A stretch of 64,000 nucleotides of DNA from Streptomyces xanthophaeus (GTDB taxonomy: Bacteria > Actinomycetota > Actinomycetes > Streptomycetales > Streptomycetaceae), in assembly GCF_000725805.1 (NCBI RefSeq), contig NZ_JOFT01000031.1:1-64000 (forward strand). The letters are read 5' to 3'. The notes beneath the pieces are model-generated. The model saw nothing but the letters and a program-made list of their open reading frames with translations. It made no database searches and was not told where the DNA came from. Below are positions 33,832 through 40,950 of the stretch, in pieces (positions within the stretch are counted from its first letter, which is position 1; each line of letters begins with the position of its first letter). A program made the position numbers and the translations under genes.

Positions 33832-34208
33832 GAGGGGACTCCTTCTTCACTGCGGATGGGGACTGTCAGGCGTCGACCGCAGCGGTCCGGAGCAGGAGCA
33901 GGCGTGCAGGAGCCTGCCTGGGCATGGGGGACCGCCGAGCAGGCGATCCGCGCCACTCCACGTACAGCGAGTGAGCCTACGAGCTGAGTGATACCGCCCG
34001 TAATGCACCATCCTTGCACATTGCCGCACGATCGTTGCGCGGATCTGTCCTGGATGGTCCTTTGTTGCGCGCGGATGATCGATCAGTGCGCGGGCGACTT
34101 TCTCGCCGTTTATTGACACCTCGTCAGATCTACCTCAGCGTGCCGCCCAGGACGTGGAACGGCTCCCCACGGGGTACGGGGGGCGTATGCGACGAGCGGA
34201 GGCGAAGA
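33832..34208. other. divergent control region, APC permease / SGNH hydrolase
   Basis: A 377-bp gap. The permease-proximal half carries repeated TTGC elements (34014-34070) that resemble those upstream of davA. The 3' part holds the SGNH gene promoter region and its GGAGG ribosome site at about 34197. No gene seen. Confidence 0.5.
34014..34090 (-). promoter_or_regulatory. TTGCGC repeat cluster upstream of the APC permease
   Basis: TTGCAC (34014-34019), TTGCCG (34021-34026), ATCGTTGCGCG (34031-34041) and TTGTTGCGCGC (34062-34072) lie in one orientation within 60 bp. GATCGATCAGTGCGCG follows to about 34092. The ATCGTTGCG core is shared with the davA upstream region. A multi-site Lrp operator is the simplest hypothesis. 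Confidence 0.45.
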
Positions 34209-35222
34209 GTGAGAGAACCCGGCCCTGACGAGCGGTGGCTGGATCCCGGGCCGTTCCTGCGCGGGATCGCCTGGCTGGACAAGGGCCGCCCGGTCCGGGC
34301 CGACCCGGCGGACACCATGCGGCTGCCCTGGGACACCGGAGAGCGGGCCACACTGCCCATCGGGGTGCGCCTGGAGTTCACCACCGAATCCGCGCACGCC
34401 GTGGAGATCCGCTACCGCGGGACCGTCCCCGGGCCCACCGACTCCCTGCGCGACCTCGCCCACGGATTCGCCCTGTGGGACCGGCACGGGGTGGTCCGCG
34501 AGGTGTTCACCGAGCCCGCCGCCGAGTCCGTGGTGCGGATCGGGCTGAACGGGGGCCACGGGCCCTTCACCGTCCACCCGCCGGAGACCCAGTCCCCGCT
34601 GATCCTGGGCCTGCGCGGGATCGGCGGCCCGGTCACCCCGGCGCCGGCCGCCCCGCGCTGGGTGGTGCACGGCGATTCCATCACCGAGGGCTGGTGGTCC
34701 ACCCGCCCCGCGCACGGCTGGCCGGCCGTCACCGGGCGCGCCCTGGGCTGGGACACAATCAACCTCGGCTACGCGGGGGCGGCGCGCGGTGAACTCGCCA
34801 CCGCCGAACAGCTCGCGGGCCTGCCCGCCGACGTCCTGACCCTCGCCTTCGGCACCAACTGCTGGTCCCGGGTGCCGTTTTCGGCGCCCCTGCTGTACGA
34901 GACCACGCGCTCCTTCCTCGACCTCGTCCGGCAGGGACACCCCCGGACCCCGCTGCTGCTGGTCTCCCCCGTCCTGAGGCCCGACGCCGAACGCACCCCG
35001 AACCGGCTCGGCGCCACCCTCGGCGCCCTGCGCGACGCCATGGAACGCGCCGCCCGCGACCGGATCACCGCCGGGGACGACCGGCTCGCCGTGCTCCCGG
35101 GCCGGGACCTGCTCGGCCCCGAGCACCTCGCGGACGGCCTGCACCCCAACGACGCCGGACACCAGGTGCTCGGCCTTGCTGTGGCCACGGCCCTGCGGCG
35201 CACCGGGTTCGGCACGGGGTGA
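34209..35222 (+). CDS. SGNH/GDSL hydrolase
   Basis: A 337-aa esterase-type protein. The N-terminal half (about 1-145) is a beta-rich domain; the C-terminal half is the SGNH hydrolase with block I VVHGDSITEGW (nucleophile Ser157), an oxyanion Gly in NLGYAGAARGELA, block III FGTNCW (GxN) and block V GLHPNDAGH (catalytic Asp and His). No signal peptide is seen, so it probably acts in the cytoplasm. The two-domain layout resembles carbohydrate esterases that carry a jelly-roll domain. GGAGG about 8 nt before GTG 34209 fixes the start; the long upstream frame is discarded. Substrate unknown. Confidence 0.86.
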   Translation: MREPGPDERWLDPGPFLRGIAWLDKGRPVRADPADTMRLPWDTGERATLPIGVRLEFTTESAHAVEIRYRGTVPGPTDSLRDLAHGFALWDRHGVVREVFTEPAAESVVRIGLNGGHGPFTVHPPETQSPLILGLRGIGGPVTPAPAAPRWVVHGDSITEGWWSTRPAHGWPAVTGRALGWDTINLGYAGAARGELATAEQLAGLPADVLTLAFGTNCWSRVPFSAPLLYETTRSFLDLVRQGHPRTPLLLVSPVLRPDAERTPNRLGATLGALRDAMERAARDRITAGDDRLAVLPGRDLLGPEHLADGLHPNDAGHQVLGLAVATALRRTGFGTG

Positions 35223-35339
35223 GTGAAACAGCCCACACCTGGCTCCTTGAACGGATTCCTCCCACCGGGGCGTGTCCTGAGCACAGTTGCCGCGGCCCGG
35301 GCCGCGGCGCGAAGGACACCACACGTGGGAGAGATCAAG

Positions 35340-36287
35340 ATGGGCATGAAGCGCGGAACCACCCTTGCCGCGGTTGCGATGACGGTGGTCCTGGCGGCGA
35401 CCGCCTGCGGTCCGTCGCAGGACAAGGCGAGCGACACCGCCCAGCCGGCCGGGGCCGCCTCCTCCCAGGGCTACGACGCTCCCGCCGCCGATGCCGTGGC
35501 GGCCGCGGGGCCGGCCGGACAGCTCGCCGTCTCCGCCGACGACAAGCTCGGCCCGGTCCTGAACGACAGCGCCGGGCTCACGCTCTACCGCTTCGACAAG
35601 GACACCGCCAAGCCCCCGAAGTCCAACTGCGACGGGGACTGCGCCAAGACCTGGCCGGTGGTCGCCGCGGGCGACGCCACCGCCGCCGCGGGCATGGACC
35701 CGGCCCTGCTGGGCGAGGTCGTGCGCAGCGACGGCAGCAAGCAGCTGACCGTGGCCGGCTGGCCCGCGTACCGCTTCAACAAGGACACCAAGGCGGGCGA
35801 CGTCAACGGCCAGGGTGTCGGCGGCGTCTGGTTCGCCTTCGCCCCCGACGGCAAGAAGGCCGCGCCCGCCGCGCCGGCCGCCTCTGCTGCCCCCGACGCC
35901 CCGGCGGGCGGCGGTGCGGCGGAGTCGGGCGCGGGGCTGTCCGTGGCCAAGGACCCCAAGCTGGGCGACCACATCGTCGACGGCAAGGGCATGACCGTCT
36001 ACCGGTTCAAGCCCGACACCGCCTGGCCGATGGTCTCCAAGTGCACGGGCGACTGCCTGGCCAAGTGGCCGGTCGTCCCGCCGGTGGACAAGGCCGATGC
36101 GAAGGGCATCACCGAGCGGAACTACCTGGTGCTGGACCGGCCCGACGGCAAGAAGCAGCAGACCGTCGACTGCTGGCCCGTCTACACCTTCACGGGCGAC
36201 AAGAAGCCCGGCGACGTCAACGGCCAGGGCGTCGGCGGCACCTGGTACGCGGTCGCCCCCGACGGCAAGCTCATCACCGTCCAGTAG
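35340..36287 (+). CDS. lipoprotein with repeated COG4315-type domains (SCO0930-like)
   Basis: A 315-aa lipoprotein. The signal sequence ends in the lipobox LAATAC, with the lipidated Cys at residue 23. The mature part contains about four copies of the secreted repeat PF03640/COG4315 unit: LTLYRFDKDTAKPPKSNCDG with CAKTWPVV, then AYRFNKDTKAGDVNGQGVGG, and again MTVYRFKPD with CLAKWPVV, then VYTFTGDKKPGDVNGQGVGG. The two halves are clear internal duplicates joined by an Ala/Pro-rich linker near residues 175-205. Function unknown; paired Cys residues (CDGDC, CTGDC) may form disulfides. GGGAG lies 8 nt before the ATG at 35340. Confidence 0.88.
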   Translation: MGMKRGTTLAAVAMTVVLAATACGPSQDKASDTAQPAGAASSQGYDAPAADAVAAAGPAGQLAVSADDKLGPVLNDSAGLTLYRFDKDTAKPPKSNCDGDCAKTWPVVAAGDATAAAGMDPALLGEVVRSDGSKQLTVAGWPAYRFNKDTKAGDVNGQGVGGVWFAFAPDGKKAAPAAPAASAAPDAPAGGGAAESGAGLSVAKDPKLGDHIVDGKGMTVYRFKPDTAWPMVSKCTGDCLAKWPVVPPVDKADAKGITERNYLVLDRPDGKKQQTVDCWPVYTFTGDKKPGDVNGQGVGGTWYAVAPDGKLITVQ

Positions 36288-36322
36288 GCCCTGCCGCCTC
36301 CCCTCCCCCCACGCACCGGACC

Positions 36323-36356
36323 GCGCGGCCCCCGACCACCCCCGCGGGGGCCGCGC
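36323..36356 (+). terminator. terminator after the lipoprotein gene
   Basis: An 11-bp perfect stem, GCGCGGCCCCC and GGGGGCCGCGC, with a 12-nt loop begins 36 bp after the stop. Confidence 0.8.
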
Positions 36357-36393
36357 ACCCGCACCACCACGGCAGCACCACCACGGCACGACC

Positions 36394-36399
36394 TAGACT
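36394..36399 (+). promoter_or_regulatory. -10 box of a likely leaderless response regulator mRNA
   Basis: TAGACT ends 7 nt before the ATG at 36407, so transcription would start at the initiation codon. No ribosome binding site precedes the ATG and no clear -35 box is seen. Confidence 0.5.
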
Positions 36400-36406
36400 C
36401 GACCGC

Positions 36407-37258
36407 ATGCTGCGTGTGCTGGCCGTGGACGACGAGAAGCCGCTCCTGGAGGAGCTCCTCTACCTGTTGCGCTCCGACCCCTGGGTACACAGCGCCGAAG
36501 GCGCCTCGGACGCCACCGGGGCGCTGCGGCGCATCACCCGGGCGCTGGAGACGGGCCCGGACGGGGCCGACGCCATCGACGTGGTCTTCCTCGACATCCA
36601 CATGGCCGGGCTGACCGGCCTGGACATCGCGCGGCTGCTCGCCGGGTTCGCCCGGCCGCCGCTGATCGTGTTCGTCACCGCCCACGAGGGCTTCGCGGTG
36701 CAGGCGTTCGACCTCAAGGCCGTGGACTACGTCCTCAAGCCCGTGCGCCCGGAGCGGCTGGCCGAAGCCGTACGGCGGGCCTGTGCGCAGCTCGACCGCC
36801 CCGGGCCGCTGCCGCCCACCACTCCCGTCGCTCCCGCCGCTCCCCTCGCGGGCGCCGTACCCGCCGCCGCGCCCGTACCCGCGCCGCGCCGTCCGGCTCC
36901 CGGGGTGAGCGGCGCCGACCGCACCCCGGACCAGATCGCCGTCGAACTCGGCGGGGTGACCCGGTTCGTGGCGATCGCCGACATCGCCTACGTCGAGGCC
37001 CAGGGGGACTACGCCCGGCTGCACACCGACGAGGGCAGTCACCTGGTCCGGATCCCGCTGTCCACCCTGGAGGAGCGCTGGGCGGCCCGCGGGTTCGTCC
37101 GGATCCACCGCCGCCATCTGGTCGCGCTCGGCCGGATCGACGAACTCCGGCTGGACGCGGGCACCACCACCGTCCGGGTCGGGTCCGCGGAGCTCCAGGT
37201 GAGCCGCAGGCACGCGCGCGAGCTGCGGGACCTGCTGATGCGCCAGGCCACCGGCTGA
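36407..37258 (+). CDS. LytTR family response regulator
   Basis: A 283-aa two-component regulator. The receiver domain (about 1-125) has the acidic pair VDDE at 8-10, phosphoacceptor Asp63 in VVFLDIHMAG, Thr in FVTAHEG and Lys in VDYVLKPVRP. A Pro/Ala linker follows (about 140-165). The LytTR DNA-binding domain (about 178-280) contains IAYVEAQGDYARLHT and FVRIHRRHLVAL. LytTR regulators bind direct repeats. Its kinase partner is most likely the LytS-type kinase encoded 2.4 kb downstream, with the sodium/solute symporter gene between, the same three parts as the BtsSR/YehUT pyruvate systems. Confidence 0.92.
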   Translation: MLRVLAVDDEKPLLEELLYLLRSDPWVHSAEGASDATGALRRITRALETGPDGADAIDVVFLDIHMAGLTGLDIARLLAGFARPPLIVFVTAHEGFAVQAFDLKAVDYVLKPVRPERLAEAVRRACAQLDRPGPLPPTTPVAPAAPLAGAVPAAAPVPAPRRPAPGVSGADRTPDQIAVELGGVTRFVAIADIAYVEAQGDYARLHTDEGSHLVRIPLSTLEERWAARGFVRIHRRHLVALGRIDELRLDAGTTTVRVGSAELQVSRRHARELRDLLMRQATG

Positions 37259-37416
37259 GCGGGCGTCCGACCGTCCGGCGCGCCCGTCGGCCGTTCGTCG
37301 CACCGGGAGGGACGTACGGCGATCCGCCGGGCCCGTCGGACGCACGGGCCGCCCGGACGGCCCGGCGCCCCCGGCTCCCGCGCGTATCGTGGATCTTCCG
37401 GCGTGGGAGGAGCGCG

Positions 37417-37692
37417 ATGTCCGAGATCGATGCGCTGCTCGACACGCTGACCGGACTGCCCCGCACCCGGCCGGCCGGTCCCGCCGAGGCCGAGGTGCTG
37501 CTGGCGAGCCTGCGCAGCGCGGCCGCCCGCTGGGCCGACGTCCTGTACGAGGCGGGCGAGGGGGTCCGGCAGCAGGTGCCGCCCCGCGCGGAGGCGGCGC
37601 TGACCCTGGCCTTCCGGCGCGCGGAGGAGTCGTACGTGGAGCTGGAGATCGCCCTGCGCGACTGCGCGGAGCACCGCGACCCGGCGCTCTGA
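37417..37692 (+). CDS. small hypothetical helical protein, 91 aa
   Basis: A 91-aa acidic, helix-rich protein with no membrane segment. AEAEVLLASLRSAAARWADV and LAFRRAEESYVELEIALRD suggest two long amphipathic helices, perhaps a helical hairpin. GGAGG 6 nt before the ATG and strong third-position G/C bias support a real gene. It sits between the response regulator and the symporter genes, so it may belong to that signalling cluster. I do not recognise a family. Confidence 0.7.
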   Translation: MSEIDALLDTLTGLPRTRPAGPAEAEVLLASLRSAAARWADVLYEAGEGVRQQVPPRAEAALTLAFRRAEESYVELEIALRDCAEHRDPAL

Positions 37693-37772
37693 AACCGGCG
37701 CCCTGCCCGGAAGTCCGGCCGTGCCGGGGCCCGTTCGCGTCCCGGCCGGGCCCGAGCCGCCGCCTGGTTCCC

Positions 37773-37827
37773 GCACCGGTCGCGAGCCGTTCCCGCACCG
37801 TTCCCGCACCGGTCCCGAGCCGTTCCC
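37773..37827 (+). repeat. 22-bp direct repeat with an 11-bp half unit between copies
   Basis: GCACCGGTCGCGAGCCGTTCCC-type unit (positions 37773-37794) recurs at 37806-37827 with one difference; between them lies GCACCGTTCCC, a shortened copy. The period is 33 bp, three helical turns. It is 110 bp upstream of the symporter start, where a LytTR regulator could bind. Confidence 0.75.
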
Positions 37828-37843
37828 GCCCGGTCCCGGCAGG

Positions 37844-37863
37844 AACCGGCCGCCCGGCCGGTT
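37844..37863 (+). terminator. hairpin upstream of the symporter gene
   Basis: AACCGGCC and GGCCGGTT form an 8-bp stem with a GCCC tetraloop, 75 bp before the symporter start. It may stop read-through from the small gene upstream or sit in the symporter leader. Confidence 0.45.
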
Positions 37864-37937
37864 CGGGCCTGTTGCCGGGTCCGGGGCGTGCATAGACTCC
37901 GGTCACCCCCGCCCCGCCGCTGCCGAAGGACCGTACG

Positions 37938-39668
37938 GTGAACCAGACGTACGCGCTGACCGCGGTCACCGTCGTCGTCCTGGTGACGGTGCTCGTCGGC
38001 GCGCTCGGGCTCCGGATATCCCGGACCACCTCCGACTTCTACGTGGCCTCGCGCACCGTCGGGCCCCGGCTCAACGCGGCGGCGATCAGCGGGGAGTACC
38101 TCTCGGCCGCCTCCTTCCTCGGCGTCGCCGGGCTGGTCCTGCTCCAGGGGCCCGAGATGCTCTGGTACCCGGTGGGCTACACCGCGGGCTACCTGGTGCT
38201 CCTCGTCCTCGTGGCGGCCCCGCTGCGCCGCTCGGGCGCGTACACGCTGCCCGACTTCGCCGAGGGGCGGATGGAGTCGCAGGCCGTGCGCCGGATCGCG
38301 GTGCTGTTCGTGGTCGGGGTCGGCTGGCTGTACCTGGTGCCCCAGCTCCAGGGCGCGGGGCTGACCCTGGAGGTCCTGACGGGCGCCCCGCACTGGGTCG
38401 GCGGGGTCGTCGTCGCCTCGGTGGTCAGCGCGGCCGTCGCCGCGGGCGGGATGCGCAGCATCACCTTCGTGCAGGCCTTCCAGTACTGGCTCAAGCTGGC
38501 GGCCCTGCTGGTCCCGGCCTTCTTCCTGGTCGCCGCCTGGGCCGGGGACGGCGCTCCGCGCGCCACCTTCGACGCCCCCGCCGTCTTCCGCGAGCACACC
38601 TCCGTCACGCTCGCCGAGGACGTGCGGCTGACGGTGCAGGCACCGCTGGCACTGACGGTCACCGGGCAGGTGGACGGGAAGTCCTACCGGGGCGCCCCGC
38701 TGACCCTCACCACCGGGCAGCACACCGTGCGGGCCCGCACGCGCCTGGAGTTCGCCCCGGACACCGCCGTCCCGCAGCCCCTCGGGGAGGCTGGCCCCGG
38801 CGTGTCCAGCTGGTCCTCGCCGCTGTCCGGGAACCACCGGGAGCACCGGCTGTACGCGACGTACGGGCTGATCGTCGCGACGTTCCTCGGCACCATGGGC
38901 CTGCCGCACGTCGCGGTGCGCTTCTACACCAGCCCCAACGGGCGGGCCGCCCGGCGCACCACACTGGTGGTGCTCGGGCTCGTCGGGGTCTTCTACCTGC
39001 TGCCGCCGGTGTACGGGGCGCTGGGCCGGATCTACGCGCCCGAGCTCGCCCTCACCGGGGACGCGGACGCGGCGGTGCTGGTGCTGCCGGAGCGCATGCT
39101 CGGCGGGATGCTCGGGGACCTGCTGGGCGCGCTGCTGGCCGGGGGCGCCTTCGCGGCGTTCCTGTCGACGGCCTCGGGACTGACCATGGCGGTGGCCGGG
39201 GTGCTGCACCAGGACGTGCTGCCGGCCCGCGGGGTGCGCAGCTTCCGGATCGCGGTCCTGGTGGCGGTCCTCGTCCCGCTCGCCGGCAGCATGGCGGCCC
39301 GGGACGTGCCGGTGGCGGACGCGGTCGGCCTGGCCTTCGCCGTGTCGGCCTCCTCGTTCTGCCCGCTGCTGGTGCTGGGCATCTGGTGGCGCGGGCTGAC
39401 CCCGCCCGGTGCGGTGGCCGGTCTGGTCACCGGTGGCGGGGCCGCGCTGAGCGCCGTACTGGCGACCCGGGCCGGCCTGGCCCCCTCGGGCTGGGCGCAC
39501 ACGCTGCTGGCGTGGCCCGCCGCGTGGTCGGTGCCGCTCGGGTTCCTGACGATGATCCTGGTGTCCCTGGCCACCCGGTCGCGGATACCCGCCGGTACGG
39601 CGGCCACGCTGGCGCGGCTGCACCTGCCGGAGGACGTGGCCGTCGACCGGACGGCGGGTGCCCGGTGA
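37938..39668 (+). CDS. sodium:solute symporter, acetate permease-like
   Basis: A 576-aa SSS-family transporter with about 13 membrane helices. RTTSDFYVASRTVGPRLNAA and SGEYLSAASFLGVAGLVL near residues 30-65 are the signatures of the ActP/MctC acetate-pyruvate branch. VRFYTSPNGRAARRTTL near 332 is the helix 8 region carrying the sodium site. An extra soluble stretch of about 90 residues (200-290, beta-rich) sits between helices 6 and 7, longer than in plain ActP. GTG at 37938 follows AAGGA. The kinase gene overlaps its stop by 4 nt, so transporter and sensor are made together, consistent with sensing or uptake of a small monocarboxylate. Confidence 0.87.
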   Translation: MNQTYALTAVTVVVLVTVLVGALGLRISRTTSDFYVASRTVGPRLNAAAISGEYLSAASFLGVAGLVLLQGPEMLWYPVGYTAGYLVLLVLVAAPLRRSGAYTLPDFAEGRMESQAVRRIAVLFVVGVGWLYLVPQLQGAGLTLEVLTGAPHWVGGVVVASVVSAAVAAGGMRSITFVQAFQYWLKLAALLVPAFFLVAAWAGDGAPRATFDAPAVFREHTSVTLAEDVRLTVQAPLALTVTGQVDGKSYRGAPLTLTTGQHTVRARTRLEFAPDTAVPQPLGEAGPGVSSWSSPLSGNHREHRLYATYGLIVATFLGTMGLPHVAVRFYTSPNGRAARRTTLVVLGLVGVFYLLPPVYGALGRIYAPELALTGDADAAVLVLPERMLGGMLGDLLGALLAGGAFAAFLSTASGLTMAVAGVLHQDVLPARGVRSFRIAVLVAVLVPLAGSMAARDVPVADAVGLAFAVSASSFCPLLVLGIWWRGLTPPGAVAGLVTGGGAALSAVLATRAGLAPSGWAHTLLAWPAAWSVPLGFLTMILVSLATRSRIPAGTAATLARLHLPEDVAVDRTAGAR

Positions 39669-40900
39669 GCGCGGCCCTGCTCGCCGTGCTGGCGGTGGCG
39701 GTTGCGGCGGTGCTGGCGGGCGGCGGCTGGGCGGCGGGCCACCGGCACGCCCGGCGCGGCGAACGGGCGGCCGGGCTGGACCTGGGCACCCCGGTGGAGC
39801 GGGCCACCTTCCACACCCTGCACACGGCCTCGCTGGCCGCTCCCCCGCTGCGCGCGGGGCTGACCGAGGACGCCGCCCGCAAGGCGGCGAAGCGGCTGCG
39901 GTCGCTGCTGGGCACGGAAGCGCTGTGCCTGACGGACCGGGAGTCGGTGCTGGCCTGGGACGGCCCGGGCGCCGACCACCACGAGCGGCGGGCGATGGCC
40001 CGGGTCAAGGAGCTCCTGGAGTCGGGGCGCAGCCAGAGCGTGCGCACCGAGTGCCAGCGCCCCGAGTGCCCGCTGAAGTGGGCGGTGGTGGCCCCCCTTA
40101 CGGGCGAGGACGGGGTGCTGGGGGCGCTGGTGGCCTACGGTTCCCGGGAGTCGGCCGTGCTGGTGCGGGCGGCGACGGAGGTCGCGCGGTGGGTCTCCGT
40201 ACAGCTGGAGCTTTCCGAGCTGGACCGGTCGCGGACCCGGCTGATGGAGGCGGAGATCAAGGCACTGCGGGCGCAGATATCCCCGCACTTCATCTTCAAC
40301 TCCCTCGCGGCGATCGCCTCGTTCGTGCGGACCGACCCGGAGCGGGCGCGGGACCTGCTGCTGGAGTTCGCGGACTTCACCCGGTACTCCTTCCGCCGGC
40401 ACGGCGACTTCGCCACCCTCGCCGACGAGTTGCGTTCCATCGAGCAGTACCTGGCGCTGGCCGGGGCCCGGTTCGGGGACCGGCTGAAGGTGACCCTGCA
40501 GGTGGCGCCGGAGGTGCTGCCGGTGGCGCTGCCCTTCCTGTGCCTCCAGCCGCTGGTGGAGAACGCCGTCAAGCACGGGCTGGAGGACTCCACCGAGGTC
40601 TGCCGGATCAGTATCTCCGCCCAGGACGCGGGCTCCGAGGCGGTGATCACCGTGGAGGACAACGGGATCGGGATGGACCCGGCCCTGCTGCGCCGGATCC
40701 TGGCCGGGGAGCGCGGCGGGTCCGCCTCCGGGATCGGGCTGCCCAACGTCGACGAGCGGATCCGGCAGGCGTACGGGGACGACTACGGGCTGGTCATCGA
40801 AACGGGGGTCGGAGCCGGGATGAAGATCACGGTACGGATTCCCAAATTCCGTGCGGGTGTGCACAGTTCGCCTCCGGGACACCCTCTCCCCGGCCCCTGA
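39665..40900 (+). CDS. LytS/YehU-type sensor histidine kinase
   Basis: A 411-aa kinase. One N-terminal helix (residues 4-25) anchors it to the membrane; a GAF-like domain (about 45-180) contains four cysteines, including TECQRPECPLKW, which could bind a metal or act in redox sensing. The His_kinase (PF06580) domain has the phosphoacceptor His208 in QISPHFIFNSLAAI. The ATPase domain has the N box LVENAVKHGLE and VEDNGIGMD. Unlike BtsS or LytS it lacks multiple membrane helices, so the coupled symporter may provide the membrane sensor. GTGA overlap with the symporter gene. Likely partner: the LytTR regulator at 36407-37258. Confidence 0.9.
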   Translation: MSAALLAVLAVAVAAVLAGGGWAAGHRHARRGERAAGLDLGTPVERATFHTLHTASLAAPPLRAGLTEDAARKAAKRLRSLLGTEALCLTDRESVLAWDGPGADHHERRAMARVKELLESGRSQSVRTECQRPECPLKWAVVAPLTGEDGVLGALVAYGSRESAVLVRAATEVARWVSVQLELSELDRSRTRLMEAEIKALRAQISPHFIFNSLAAIASFVRTDPERARDLLLEFADFTRYSFRRHGDFATLADELRSIEQYLALAGARFGDRLKVTLQVAPEVLPVALPFLCLQPLVENAVKHGLEDSTEVCRISISAQDAGSEAVITVEDNGIGMDPALLRRILAGERGGSASGIGLPNVDERIRQAYGDDYGLVIETGVGAGMKITVRIPKFRAGVHSSPPGHPLPGP

Positions 40901-40950
40901 CCGCGTGTCATGCTTCGAGCGGCGCGATGTGACCGGAGGGACCGGGCGAC

